A DNA stretch of 64,000 nucleotides from Undibacterium sp. CCC3.4 (GCF_034347425.1 NZ_CP133779.1:1860001-1924000); one strand, 5' to 3'; positions 50,352-59,922 are shown, counted from the first letter of the stretch. Notes: generated by a model not told the origin, from the letters alone. Translations and numbers: made by a program.

Positions 50352-50406
50352 TCTCCACGCAGTTGCCGACACCGGCACCTGCCAACTCCACTGGGATTGA
50401 TCAACG

Positions 50407-51324
50407 ATGAGTCACAACTTACTTTCTCCGCGCCGACAATTGGCGGCAAATGGTCCGGATTTTTCTCGTATTGTGCTCGGTTTATGGCGCCTGGCTGATT
50501 GGAATATGACGCCGCAGCAGCGCGTTACTTTTCTCGAAGAGGCGCTGGCGCTGGGGATCACGACGATCGATCAAGCCGATATTTACGGTGACTACCAAAG
50601 TGAAACCTTGCTGGGTCAGGCCGTGCAACTGGCACCATCCTTACGTCAGCGTTTGCAGTTCGTCAGCAAATGCGGCATCAAATTGGTGTCGTCGGCGCGG
50701 CCGGCACATAGCCTGCAGCATTACGATACCAGCCGCGCGCATCTCATCGCCAGCGCCGAACATTCACTGCACGCCATGCAGATAGAGCAGCTCGACCTGC
50801 TGCTGATCCACCGGCCCGATCCCTTGATGGATGCCGATGAAATCGCTGCCGCCTTCAGTCATTTGCAAGACAGTGGCAAGGTGCGGCATTTCGGGGTGTC
50901 GAATTTCACGCCGGCGCAATTCGACTTGCTGGCAGCACGTTTTCCCTTGGTGACGAATCAGCTTGAATTATCGCTCATGCATTTGCAGCCGCTGCATGAT
51001 GGCAGCCTCGATCTGTGTCAGCGCTTGCGTTGTGCGCCGATGATTTGGTCGGCACTCGGTGGTGGTGCCTTATTCGCTGAGCCAGCCACTCCCGCGGTTC
51101 TGCGGGTGCGCAGTGTCTTGGAACGTCTGGCCACCGAGTATGCGGTGTCGGTGACGACGGTGGCCTTATCATGGATCTTGCGCCATCCTTCACAGCCCTT
51201 GGTATTGACCGGTTCCGGTCGGGTTGCCGCTTTGCGTGATGCGGTACGCGCTTGTGATCTGGAACTGACACGCGAGCAATGGTTTGCACTCTGGAGCGCG
51301 GCGGCCGGTAAATCGGTCGATTGA
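50407..51324 (+). CDS. Aldo/keto reductase family oxidoreductase (YdhF-like)
   Basis: A 305-residue TIM-barrel NAD(P)H-dependent oxidoreductase. The catalytic tetrad is visible: Asp and Tyr in ITTIDQADIYGDYQSE, Lys in FVSKCGIKL and His in LLLIHRPDPLMD. VRHFGVSNFTPAQFDLL and VLTGSGRVAALRDAVRA (cofactor end) match the YdhF/YcsN group. No signal peptide, so cytoplasmic. The substrate is unknown. The gene stands 55 bp after anmK in the same direction and may share its transcript. Confidence 0.9.
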   Translation: MSHNLLSPRRQLAANGPDFSRIVLGLWRLADWNMTPQQRVTFLEEALALGITTIDQADIYGDYQSETLLGQAVQLAPSLRQRLQFVSKCGIKLVSSARPAHSLQHYDTSRAHLIASAEHSLHAMQIEQLDLLLIHRPDPLMDADEIAAAFSHLQDSGKVRHFGVSNFTPAQFDLLAARFPLVTNQLELSLMHLQPLHDGSLDLCQRLRCAPMIWSALGGGALFAEPATPAVLRVRSVLERLATEYAVSVTTVALSWILRHPSQPLVLTGSGRVAALRDAVRACDLELTREQWFALWSAAAGKSVD

Positions 51325-51395
51325 TTTTCAGAAAATTCCTACCACAAATTCATTCCTAGGTTGGCGCAGGCTGTTTAAAATCAGTTTTCATACTG

Positions 51396-52535
51396 ATGAA
51401 AAAACGGTGTTTCTCTATCATGCGCAAACTGACTGTTTCTCTGTATTCGCCAAAGCGGCTGGTGGCCGCCGCACTGTATTGCGCCGGCGGTCTACCGGCG
51501 TATGCCAGTGAGCTCACGCTGTATGGCGTCATCGATGTCGCCATGCGTTATGATAGCAAGGCGCAGCGCAGCGAGCTCGGTAGTGGCCAAATTCAAGGCA
51601 GTCATTGGGGGCTGCGCGGGCGCGATGGCTTAGGGACTGACAGCAGCTTGATCTTCGCACTCGAGGCCGGGTTTAACCCCGATGACGGCCGCAGCGGCCA
51701 GCAATCGCGCCTGTTCGGCAGTCAGGCTTGGCTTGGTGTCGAAGGCCCGGCCGGCAGCTTGCGCCTTGGTCGCCAGTATGGCGTCATGTTCGATGCCATG
51801 TCGGCCATCGATCCATATGGCATAGCCAACGGCGATGCGATTTCCTGGCAGTACAATTTGTTCGGCTTGCGGTTTGATAATACGCTCAAATACCAGCAGA
51901 CACTGGCGAACTGGCAAGTCTCCGTTGCCTATAGTTTTTCTGAACAAGCTGCGAACAGCCGCGCCGGCCGAACGCTAGGACTCAGTCTGGCACGCGATTT
52001 CGGCGGCGTGCTGGCTTATGCTGCCTGGCAGAAAAGTGCCGATCTGGATGGCCGCAGCGCCAGTGCCGCCATGCTCGGCGCGACCGCCGAGTATCGTGCA
52101 GTCAAATTGTGGGCCGGGTATTTGCAACTGCGGCGTGAGCAGGGTTTCCTGCAGTGCAGCGCGGTCGTTACGCCAGGTTCAGTGGCGGCTCCTTGCCATG
52201 CAGAGCCACTTGCCAATGCCAGTTTTGCAGCGGGTTTCGCCAGCGGCGCTGCCGTCACAAACTACCTGCAGTTCGCACTCAGTTATCGGCTGCAGCCGCA
52301 GCTCGAAGTGGTGGCTGCTTTCATGGAAGACCGCACGGCGGTGGCCGGCAGCGAAGGCCGATTCGGGCGGCGCAGTCGCTATCTGATGCTCGATTACGCC
52401 TTATCTTTACGCACCGATTTGTATGCGGCCATCGATCATAGCCGGCTCGACACGGCCGGCTTGGAGCACCCGGCTTATGAGGCGCAAAACGATGGGGCCA
52501 AGGGCTACCATATTGGCTTGCGCCACCGCTTCTGA
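51396..52535 (+). CDS. Outer-membrane porin (copy 3)
   Basis: A 379-residue porin, clearly more diverged than the two at 37-40 kb. A signal peptide (MRKLTVSLYSPKRLVAAALYCAGGLPAYA from the second Met) precedes SELTLYGVIDVAMRYDS. Family segments include SHWGLRGRDGLGTDSSLIFALEAGF, FGSQAWLGVEGPAGSLRLGRQYGVMFDAMSAIDPY and C-terminal YHIGLRHRF. An unusual short loop with two cysteines (LQCSAVVTPGSVAAPCHAE) could form a disulfide. The start may be 51396 or 51420; no good ribosome-binding site marks either. A LacI regulator faces it, which hints at sugar-linked control, but this is only positional. Confidence 0.87.
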   Translation: MKKRCFSIMRKLTVSLYSPKRLVAAALYCAGGLPAYASELTLYGVIDVAMRYDSKAQRSELGSGQIQGSHWGLRGRDGLGTDSSLIFALEAGFNPDDGRSGQQSRLFGSQAWLGVEGPAGSLRLGRQYGVMFDAMSAIDPYGIANGDAISWQYNLFGLRFDNTLKYQQTLANWQVSVAYSFSEQAANSRAGRTLGLSLARDFGGVLAYAAWQKSADLDGRSASAAMLGATAEYRAVKLWAGYLQLRREQGFLQCSAVVTPGSVAAPCHAEPLANASFAAGFASGAAVTNYLQFALSYRLQPQLEVVAAFMEDRTAVAGSEGRFGRRSRYLMLDYALSLRTDLYAAIDHSRLDTAGLEHPAYEAQNDGAKGYHIGLRHRF

Positions 52536-52564
52536 CGCGCATTGTTTGACCGCGCCGCGCTTGC

Positions 52565-53593
52565 CTAATAGTGCAGAGTGCGTTTGTTGGTGGGCGCGCT
52601 GTCGCGTACCACCAAGCTGACTGGCAAGACTTGTTGTTGCGGCGTATCTCCATGGTTTTGCAACAGTAAGCGCACGCCACTGGCACCGAGTTTTTCTTTA
52701 TCGATACGTATCGTGGTCAACGGTGGATGGGCGAGTGCGGCGGCGGCGATATCGTCGCAACCGACGATGGCGATGTCGTTTGGAATGCGGATGCCGGCAT
52801 CGATGCAGCAGCGCATTGCAATCAGTGCGCAACTATCGTTGTAGCAAACTATCGCATCCGGGCGTGGCAGCAGCGTCAGCAGGTGGTGCACCGCCTCGGC
52901 CACTGCTTGTTCCAGATCGATGATGTGCGGCAGGACGATTTCGAGCTCGGGGTCGGCCAATAAGCGCGCTTCAAACAGCGCTTTGCGAAAGCCGCGGGCG
53001 CGTTCGCCGACGCTGTAGTGTGCCGGCGAACCCGATAACCAAGCGATGCGACGCCGTCCGCTGGCCAGCAAATGGCGGGTCGCCAAGTAACCGGCCATCT
53101 GGTTATCGGGATTGACAGAATCAAAGCCTTGCACGCAGGTGTCGATCAAGGCTATCGGTTTTTGCGTAGCGCGCAGCAATGATAATAACTCGGTTTCAAA
53201 ATAGCCGGCACACAGTATGGCATCGGTGCCGTGGCGTTGAATTTGCTCAAGTACCGGATCGGCCGGGCCGATCGCCATGAAGGAAGGCACAATGCCGTAA
53301 TGTCGACAAATTTCTTCTACGCCGTGCAGCATGGGTGAAAAAAACGGGCTGCTCGCCAAGGTATTATGTTGCCTATGCAAGAGAAAGCTCAAGCGTCTGA
53401 TTTTGCGTGGCTTGAGTTTGCCAAAATCGTAGTTCAGTTCATGTGCGATGCCGACGATAAGGCGGCGGGTTTGCTCGGTTAATCCGGTTTGATTTTTCAG
53501 TGCGCGTGAGACCGTGCCGATGGAAATTCCAGCCGCTTTGGCAATGTCGCGCACGGTGGTGGCTGCCTCGTGCCCAGCTTCATGCTTAGTCAT
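52565..53593 (-). CDS. LacI-family transcriptional regulator
   Basis: A LacI/GalR repressor of 342 residues from ATG 53593 (three more if ATG 53602 is used). The N-terminal HTH is TTVRDIAKAAGISIGTVSRALKNQTGLTEQTRRLI, followed by the hinge helix and a periplasmic-binding-like effector domain (ARGFRKALFEA, PDAIVCYNDSCALIAMRCC, IPNDIAIVGCDDIAAAALAHPPLTTIRIDKEKLGASGVRLLL). The effector is probably a sugar, but cannot be named. It converges on porin copy 3 across a 29-bp gap. An inverted repeat stands directly upstream of its start. Confidence 0.9.
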   Translation of the reverse strand: MTKHEAGHEAATTVRDIAKAAGISIGTVSRALKNQTGLTEQTRRLIVGIAHELNYDFGKLKPRKIRRLSFLLHRQHNTLASSPFFSPMLHGVEEICRHYGIVPSFMAIGPADPVLEQIQRHGTDAILCAGYFETELLSLLRATQKPIALIDTCVQGFDSVNPDNQMAGYLATRHLLASGRRRIAWLSGSPAHYSVGERARGFRKALFEARLLADPELEIVLPHIIDLEQAVAEAVHHLLTLLPRPDAIVCYNDSCALIAMRCCIDAGIRIPNDIAIVGCDDIAAAALAHPPLTTIRIDKEKLGASGVRLLLQNHGDTPQQQVLPVSLVVRDSAPTNKRTLHY

Positions 53594-54274
53594 GTCGTAC
53601 ATACCGGTTCGGTTGACGCGCAGCGAGTCGGTATGCCAGCTTGACCGGACCGAGCTGGTACGGCCGCAGCCTCAGGTCGTTGATGAGCGGAAGAAAATAC
53701 CCAAAGCTGAACATACATTGCTCCAATCGAGTCATTACTAAGAGGTTGTTTTTTATCGGTTTTCGGCTCGATTTATATCTGTCTGAAAAAGGCAAGTCAA
53801 TCAAATGCCATACTGTGCAGATAGTTTATTGTGTTTAGTAAAATGCATTACAACTGACGGCTGGCAAGCTGGTCGGACGTAGGGGGATAGGGGAGGTGAC
53901 GCTAAGTCATCAGTCAGTGAACAATGGCTGGCTTATCGGACAAATCCGTGTAAATTTTTTATAAAACTAGGATTAATTTTAATAATGTATTGTTTTCTAT
54001 CTGATATAGATGCATTTCAGCATTTAATTGGCCTAGTCTTTTTTTGCGTCAGTGTGTCATTTATGCCGCATGCGCAGCGGCAAATTGATTCGGCAGATCC
54101 TGTGTTGTTTTTGCCTTTTTGCCGGTATTTCTCTCGATAATCGCCATTAGCTGGTATACAATTATTGCAACATTTTAATCTACGCTGCCTGAGCCCGTAC
54201 TTGCGCAGATGTGGTGGCGTTGCCGGTATTCGGGGTTTGGCCTACCCTGTGTGAGTGCTGAAGGAAACGATGCC
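53594..54274. other. Intergenic region between lacI-type and GGDEF-EAL genes
   Basis: A divergent gap of about 680 bp. Near lacI it has TACCGGTTCGGT (53602-53613) and the imperfect inverted copy ACCGAGCTGGTA (53649-53660), a candidate operator pair. The middle (about 53800-54170) is AT-rich with no convincing gene, and several short frames on both strands look random. AAGGAA at 54261 serves the GGDEF-EAL gene. Confidence 0.4.
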
Positions 54275-56641
54275 GTGAATGTTTTCCCCTTGTCCCGCCG
54301 CCTCTTTTTGCGTGCTCTCAGTCCCACTGCGGCAAGCTCGCAATGGCGTGAAAGTATACTTTCTTCCATTTTGTTATACGTGCTCGTGCTCGGCACACTG
54401 GCAGCCATTCCCAGCATACTGTTGGCCTTCAGCGAACGCTTGTGGTCGCTCATTGCAGTCGATCTGCTGGCGCTGGCGTGGGTGGCAGCGACGCTGATTT
54501 CGGCGACCCTGAGCTTTCGGGCACGCGCCTGGCGCTTCCTGATTCTGGTTTATTTGCTCGGCATTTACTTCCTCCTCAAGGTCGGGGTAACCGGTTTGAT
54601 TTACCTGTTGGCGTTTCCCGTCATGGTGGCATTTTTTTGCCGCTTGCGTGAAGCCGTCGCGGCCCTGTGTTTAGCCGTGGCGACGTTGCTCGTGATCGGC
54701 TATTTCGATATGGCTAACATCGGCGATATCGGTGTGCACGAGACGGCGTTTCGCCATTGGCTGATCGTTATCATCAATTTTTCCTTGGTTTGTGCAGTGT
54801 TATCGATTTCTTGTGGCGTTTTGTTGCGGCGACTCGAAATCTCGCTCAATCATCAACAATTGATCAGCCAATCGCTGCTCGATGGGCAGGCATCGCTGCG
54901 TGTGGCCAATGAAGACTTGCGTCTGACTGTAGCCGCAGTAGCGCGACTGACCGATATTGTCGTCATCATCGAAAACGATGCACCGATGTATCCCGTTGGC
55001 AATGCTTCCGGGGCTACCCCGCATTTGTGTATCGTCTTCGTCAATGAAGCATTTGAACGCCAAACCGGGTACTTGCGCAGCGAAGTACTCGGGCGCATGC
55101 CGCACTTTTTGAGTGGACCCGAAACGCAAATAGCCGAGCTTGACAGACTGCGTGCCGCCCTCGTCGCGCTCGCGCCGGTGCATCTGGAACTGATCGTGTA
55201 TACCCGCGTCGGCCAGGCATTTTGGTTGGAGGCCGATCTGGTTCCGCTGGCCAATGAGCGCGGCGAATTCACCCATTGGGTGGCAACCGGGCGCGATATC
55301 AGTGAACGTAAAACAGCCGAAGCCGATATTCACCGCTTGGCGTATTTTGATTTCTTGACCGGTTTGCCGAATCGTCGTTTGCTGTTGGACCGGCTGGGAA
55401 TGATACTGGCCAGTGCGCGCCGCAGTGGCCAAGTCAGCGCAGTGTTGTTCATTGATCTCGATAATTTTAAGATGATCAATGATGCACGCGGCCATGCGGT
55501 CGGTGATGCTTTGCTGCAGCAAGTCACGCAACGTTTGTTGGCTTCGTTGCGCGAGAATGATACGGTGGCGCGTATCGGCGGCGATGAGTTCGTGGTCTTG
55601 CTGGCCGATATTTCACACGAGGTGCAACATGGCGCGCAGATCGCCTTGCATGTGGCGGAAAAAATTCGTGTATCGATGAGCGAGTTATTTGATGTGCGCG
55701 AATTTTTGTATGCCGTCACCTGCAGCATAGGCGTGACCTTGCTGCCGCATGAAGAGCAGAGTGCCGACGATGTGCTGCGCGAAGCTGACACCGCCATGTA
55801 TCGCGCCAAGGCCGGTGGTCGCAACCAGATTGCTTTCTATGAAGCCGGCATGCAGCTGGAGATTGAACAGCGCTTGACGATGGAGCGCGAACTCGGCCAA
55901 GCCTTGGGCAAACAAGAGCTGCAAATGTATATGCAGGCACAGGTAGATAGCCGTGGCCATCCGGTTGGCGCTGAATTGTTGATGCGCTGGCATCATCCTC
56001 TACGCGGTATGGTGTCGCCGGCCGTATTCATTCCGCTGGCCGAAGAGTCCGGTCTCATTATCGAGTTGGGCGATTGGGTCTTGCGCGAGGCCTGTCGCAG
56101 CGTGTTGGCACTGACGGCGGCCGGTTGGCAGATACCGGTCTCGCTCAATGTCAGTCCCAAGCAATTTCGACAAATCGATTTTGTTGACAAGGTCAGACGC
56201 ATGCTGGCCGATAGCGGTGCCGATCCACATCGCTTGATCTTCGAGGTTACCGAAGGATTATTGATCGATAATTTGAGTGAAACCATCGCGCGCATGCGAG
56301 AGCTGACCCAGCTTGGCATTCGTTTTTCCATCGATGATTTCGGCACCGGTTATTCGAGTTTTTCTTATCTGAAAAAATTGCCTTTGTATGAATTGAAAAT
56401 AGACCGCAGTTTTGTCCGTGACATTCTCGATGACCAAAGCGGTATGGCAATCGTCCAATCGATTTTATCGATGGCCGAGCACCTCGGCTTACGTGTGGTG
56501 GCGGAGGGAGTGGAAACGGTGCAGCAAGCGGAATTTTTGATTGCCAACGGTTGCGCTTCGCTGCAAGGGTTTTTGTACTCTCAACCTATGCCGATGGCAT
56601 TGTGGATAGAGCAACAAGCACTGCGGAGCGTACTGATTTGA
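54275..56641 (+). CDS. Membrane GGDEF-EAL protein with PAS domain (c-di-GMP turnover)
   Basis: A 788-residue protein starting with GTG 54275, chosen because AAGGAA lies 8 nt upstream; an in-frame ATG at 54209 has no such site. About five or six hydrophobic helices fill the first 180 residues, then a PAS domain (IVFVNEAFERQTGYLRSEVLGRMPHFL...GRDISERK). GGDEF has RIGGDEF with an intact I-site REND. In the EAL domain the motif reads ELL, but the other acids and metal residues are all present: SLNVSPKQF, FEVTEG, DDFGTGYSS, ELKIDRSF, AEGVET and LQGFLYSQP. Both activities are therefore possible. Signal and target are unknown. Confidence 0.9.
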   Translation: MNVFPLSRRLFLRALSPTAASSQWRESILSSILLYVLVLGTLAAIPSILLAFSERLWSLIAVDLLALAWVAATLISATLSFRARAWRFLILVYLLGIYFLLKVGVTGLIYLLAFPVMVAFFCRLREAVAALCLAVATLLVIGYFDMANIGDIGVHETAFRHWLIVIINFSLVCAVLSISCGVLLRRLEISLNHQQLISQSLLDGQASLRVANEDLRLTVAAVARLTDIVVIIENDAPMYPVGNASGATPHLCIVFVNEAFERQTGYLRSEVLGRMPHFLSGPETQIAELDRLRAALVALAPVHLELIVYTRVGQAFWLEADLVPLANERGEFTHWVATGRDISERKTAEADIHRLAYFDFLTGLPNRRLLLDRLGMILASARRSGQVSAVLFIDLDNFKMINDARGHAVGDALLQQVTQRLLASLRENDTVARIGGDEFVVLLADISHEVQHGAQIALHVAEKIRVSMSELFDVREFLYAVTCSIGVTLLPHEEQSADDVLREADTAMYRAKAGGRNQIAFYEAGMQLEIEQRLTMERELGQALGKQELQMYMQAQVDSRGHPVGAELLMRWHHPLRGMVSPAVFIPLAEESGLIIELGDWVLREACRSVLALTAAGWQIPVSLNVSPKQFRQIDFVDKVRRMLADSGADPHRLIFEVTEGLLIDNLSETIARMRELTQLGIRFSIDDFGTGYSSFSYLKKLPLYELKIDRSFVRDILDDQSGMAIVQSILSMAEHLGLRVVAEGVETVQQAEFLIANGCASLQGFLYSQPMPMALWIEQQALRSVLI

Positions 56642-56757
56642 ACTACGCGATGTCGCCGGTGTTTGTGCCGGCAATGCCTTATCATCCTTATGGTGTTTGG
56701 CGATGGCGGCGAACAACGCGCTGGCCGCAGCGGTAAGTCAGCATCAGACTGCGGCTG

Positions 56758-57648
56758 TTAAGGCGTGGTCTGAAACGTCGCCTGCATCCAGTCGATGAAA
56801 ATCTGTACTTCGGGACGCAGGCTCGGCTGTGCTTCGTGCACCAGATGGTAGGCGTGCGGCGGCGTGGCCAGTTGGGTATCGAACAGCCGAACGACTTCGC
56901 CGCGTTCTATCAATTCTTGGGCAAAATGCTGGCGCGTCAAACCGACACCATGGCCGTGCTTGACTGCTTCGAGCAACAAACCCAGATCATCGATGCGTAA
57001 GCCGTGAGTCGGTTCGGCCCAGTCGAGTGCCGCGACTTCAAACCAAGGCTGCCACGGCTCGAGCGCGGAACGCAGCAGGCGCGCGTGGCGCAGGTCGGCC
57101 GGCAGCTTGATCGGTGCGATCGATTTCAAATATGCCGGGCTGGCAACGGCGAAACTCGGTTCGACGAATAATTTTTTAGTCACCAAATTCGGGTATTCAC
57201 CGGCACCGAAACGCACTTCCACATCGCTTTCCGATAAGCTCAGATCATACAACGGCACGAACAGATAGACTTCGATTTCGATATCGGGATAGCGGCGCGC
57301 AAAGTCGGCCAGGTGCGGCATGAACATATAGCGTGCAAAGGTAGGCGGGACGGTCACCTTGACGCGCATCTGATGCTGCGGCACTTTATTGGGCAGCGGG
57401 AAATCTGCCAAGGCGCGCAAGGCATTTCTCACCACATCGAGATAGCGTCGGCCGAATTCGGTCAAGGCCACGCTGCGGCCCTCGCGCACGAACACGCGTT
57501 CGCACAGATGTTCTTCTAACAAGCGTATGCGATGTGATAAGGCCGATGGCGTGATGCAAAGCTCTTCGGCCGCGACGGCAAACGAGCCGAAGCGGGCCGC
57601 TGCTTCAAAAGCGGAAAGTGCGTGAACCGGGGGTAATCTGGTGGCCAT
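56758..57648 (-). CDS. LysR-family regulator, GcvA type
   Basis: A 296-residue LysR regulator of the GcvA subgroup, recognised by the N-terminus LPPVHALSAFEAAARFGSFAVAAEELCITPSALSHRIRLLEEHL and by VALTEFGRRYLDVVRNAL. The effector domain has VPPTFARYMFMPHLADFARRYPDIEIEVYLF and the GcvA-like GVGLTRQHFAQELIERGEVVRLFD. GcvA relatives control glycine cleavage, beta-lactamase and many other genes, so the target stays open. It is divergent from the adenosyltransferase gene 124 bp away, which is a possible target. Confidence 0.9.
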   Translation of the reverse strand: MATRLPPVHALSAFEAAARFGSFAVAAEELCITPSALSHRIRLLEEHLCERVFVREGRSVALTEFGRRYLDVVRNALRALADFPLPNKVPQHQMRVKVTVPPTFARYMFMPHLADFARRYPDIEIEVYLFVPLYDLSLSESDVEVRFGAGEYPNLVTKKLFVEPSFAVASPAYLKSIAPIKLPADLRHARLLRSALEPWQPWFEVAALDWAEPTHGLRIDDLGLLLEAVKHGHGVGLTRQHFAQELIERGEVVRLFDTQLATPPHAYHLVHEAQPSLRPEVQIFIDWMQATFQTTP

Positions 57649-57772
57649 TCTGTATCCTGATGTGGGTTCGGCCGGGGCAAAACCATGCGCTGTATAAGTA
57701 TGCCGACTATTATGATGCGTTGCGGCGGTTTTTGGCTTATGCTCAGCGACTTCTCATCAAATTATCTACATT

Positions 57773-58324
57773 ATGGGCAATCGACTCTCAAAAATTGCAA
57801 CACGGACCGGCGACGCCGGCACCACCGGCCTGGGCGACGGCAGTCGCGTCGACAAAGATGGCTTGCGCGTGCACGCCATGGGCGATGTCGATGAACTCAA
57901 TTCGCACATCGGTGTGCTGTTGTGTGAATCCTTACCGGAACAATTGACACATGAATTAATGTCGATACAGCACGACTTGTTCGATATGGGGGGCGAGTTG
58001 TGCATACCCGGTTATACCCTCATCACCGAAGCGCAAGTCATACGGCTCGATGGTTTACTGGAAAAATACAATGCCGATTTGCCGCCGCTGCAGGATTTCA
58101 TTCTGCCTGGCGGTTCGCGCGCGGCCGCTATCGCCCATGTCTGCCGTACCGTATGTCGCCGTGCCGAACGCGCCCTCGTTACTTTGGGTAAAAGCGAAAA
58201 CGTGGCAGAGCATCCGCGTCAGTATATGAACCGCTTGTCGGATTTATTGTTTGTTTTGTCGCGCGTGCTCAATCGTTTCAACGGCGGCAATGATGTCTTG
58301 TGGGAGCACGGGCGCGCACGTTGA
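57773..58324 (+). CDS. Cob(I)alamin adenosyltransferase, PduO type
   Basis: A 183-residue trimeric ATP:co(I)rrinoid adenosyltransferase that makes adenosylcobalamin. Diagnostic segments: KIATRTGDAGTTGLGDGSRVDKD (ATP-binding N-terminus), GDVDELNSHIGVLL, FILPGGSRAAAIAHVCRTVCRRAERALV (with the catalytic Arg-rich helix) and NRLSDLLFVLSRVLNR. No B12-dependent enzyme or cobalamin synthesis gene is in the window, so it probably serves a mutase elsewhere. Confidence 0.94.
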   Translation: MGNRLSKIATRTGDAGTTGLGDGSRVDKDGLRVHAMGDVDELNSHIGVLLCESLPEQLTHELMSIQHDLFDMGGELCIPGYTLITEAQVIRLDGLLEKYNADLPPLQDFILPGGSRAAAIAHVCRTVCRRAERALVTLGKSENVAEHPRQYMNRLSDLLFVLSRVLNRFNGGNDVLWEHGRAR

Positions 58325-58334
58325 GCGCGCGATT

Positions 58335-58901
58335 TCAGCGTTGACCGTGGCGTTCCAGCAGGCGCGCCAAGGCGGCGCGCAGCGCTTGGTTTCGGCTGCT
58401 GTCTTCGATGTTGCTGGCCAGCTTGCCCAGCGCTTGCAAGGCGATGCCGGAGAGCGCCAATTGCTTCGGTGGTGGGGGTTTGTCAACCATGCGGCTGACT
58501 TGTACTTTGATACGGATTGCGTTAATCTGCCAACCACGCTCTTGTAAGTTGCTCTGTAATTTAGGGCATTGTTGCTTGAGCTTGGTTGCCAGCGCGGCAT
58601 TGGCGGCCGACAGAGTCAGCAAGCCTTCACTGAGCTGCATGATTTCGCAGCTGTCAAAAATAGCCGGTAGCAGCGCCGCACAATCTTTTTGCAAAGATGA
58701 GTTGCGCTGTATGGTAGGCAGCAGCGGCGAAATCGAGGCGTTGCTGCGTAAAAAGTCAACCGCACCATGTACGATTTTCGGCGTATGGCTGCGGCGAATA
58801 TTGATGGTTTGCGTCGTGCCGGAAAGTCGGTAGCGGTCGGCTGCAGCGACTTGGCTGCCCCGCGGCTTGGCGCGATAAGAAGGAGGTGCAGATGTTGACA
58901 T
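58335..58901 (-). CDS. DciA-like protein (DUF721), predicted helicase loader
   Basis: A 188-residue DUF721 protein. The domain core is visible: FLRSNASISPLLPTIQRNSSLQKDCAALLPAIFDSCEIMQLSEGLLTLSAANAALATKLKQQCPKL, a KH-like arrangement. DciA proteins load the replicative helicase DnaB where DnaC/DnaI are absent. The N-terminal 40 residues and the C-terminus are basic. It converges on the adenosyltransferase gene and diverges from the M23-secA pair, a position common for this gene in betaproteobacteria. Family assignment is from sequence; function from the family. Confidence 0.83.
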   Translation of the reverse strand: MSTSAPPSYRAKPRGSQVAAADRYRLSGTTQTINIRRSHTPKIVHGAVDFLRSNASISPLLPTIQRNSSLQKDCAALLPAIFDSCEIMQLSEGLLTLSAANAALATKLKQQCPKLQSNLQERGWQINAIRIKVQVSRMVDKPPPPKQLALSGIALQALGKLASNIEDSSRNQALRAALARLLERHGQR

Positions 58902-58965
58902 GGCCTATACCTTACCACAAACTGATTGCGTCGGCCCCGGCTGGCGTGACTGAGGATTAGTATCG

Positions 58966-59922
58966 ATGCAAATCATTGTCATGCATGCGCGGTTTACCCA
59001 AGCCAAATCGGTGACTTTGTCGTCGCATCATCTGCTGTTGGCTGTGCTGGCTTTTCTGGTGCTGATGGTGGTAAGCGGCGCACTGATGGCAGCCTTGACC
59101 TTACGCTTGGCCAGTGCCGATGTGCCGGGCGTGCGGATGTTGCTGCCGCAAGCAAGTATGCTGAGCGGCGATGCGAATCAAAAAGACCGCTACCTGAAAG
59201 AAAATCTGGCGGCGATGGCCGTGAAACTCGGCGAAATGCAGGCGCAACTGATGCGTCTCGATGCTCTCGGCGAACGGGTGCAAGGCTTGGCCGGCGTTAA
59301 GCCGGAAGAATTCAATTTCAAAGAATTACCACCACGCGGTGGCCCGGAAATGTCCTCCGACACTTCGCATGCGCTCAATATGTCGGAGTTTCAGGCCGCC
59401 TTGGATGCGTTGCAGAAAGATGTAGAATCGCGCTCTGACTACATGAATGTGGTGGAAACCAATTTGATGGGTTTCAAAATCCAATCGAAATTATTGCCGA
59501 CCGTGCAGCCGGTGAATGTCACCTACAATGCCTCCGGTTTCGGTTGGCGGCTCGATCCCTTTACCGGTCGCAGTGCCTTTCATGAGGGCATAGACTTTCC
59601 AGCTCCGACTGGTACGGCCATCGTGGCAGCGGCCGGTGGCGTGGTGGTAGCGGCCGAATTTCATCCGCAATTTGGCAATATGCTGGAAATCGATCACGGC
59701 GGTGACCTCATTACCCGCTATGCCCATACCTCGAAAATCTACGTCAAGCTCGGCGATATCGTTAAACGCGGCCAACATGTCGCCGATATCGGTTCGACCG
59801 GACGCTCCACCGGCTCGCATCTGCATTTTGAGGTGCGCATCAAAGACGTGCCGCAAAATCCCAATAAATTCCTCTCTGCCGGCGCGAACCAAGCGAAATT
59901 GTATGCATTGAGTCAAAAATAG
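58966..59922 (+). CDS. M23 family metallopeptidase (LytM) upstream of secA
   Basis: A 318-residue membrane-anchored peptidase. One N-terminal transmembrane helix (LLLAVLAFLVLMVVSGALMAALTL, about 26-48) is followed by a coiled-coil-like periplasmic region (KENLAAMAVKLGEMQAQLMRLDALGERV) and the LytM domain. The zinc and catalytic residues are complete: HEGIDFPAPTG, TRYAHTSKI and HLHFEVRIKD. It should act on peptidoglycan or regulate amidases, as NlpD/EnvC-type proteins do. Its place between dciA and secA is conserved in Burkholderiales. Confidence 0.92.
   Translation: MQIIVMHARFTQAKSVTLSSHHLLLAVLAFLVLMVVSGALMAALTLRLASADVPGVRMLLPQASMLSGDANQKDRYLKENLAAMAVKLGEMQAQLMRLDALGERVQGLAGVKPEEFNFKELPPRGGPEMSSDTSHALNMSEFQAALDALQKDVESRSDYMNVVETNLMGFKIQSKLLPTVQPVNVTYNASGFGWRLDPFTGRSAFHEGIDFPAPTGTAIVAAAGGVVVAAEFHPQFGNMLEIDHGGDLITRYAHTSKIYVKLGDIVKRGQHVADIGSTGRSTGSHLHFEVRIKDVPQNPNKFLSAGANQAKLYALSQK

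Noticed and set aside
53641..53838. Plus-strand 65-codon frame between the LacI and GGDEF-EAL genes
   Set aside because: No ribosome-binding site, biased and low-complexity residues, no family likeness.
54175..54453. Minus-strand 92-codon frame antisense to the start of the GGDEF-EAL gene
   Set aside because: Its composition follows the complementary strand of a clear gene. No ribosome-binding site or recognised motif.
55974..56010. Degenerate EAL motif (ELL) as proof of an inactive phosphodiesterase domain
   Set aside because: The glutamate itself and all other metal and catalytic positions are present; A-to-L variants at this place occur in active enzymes.
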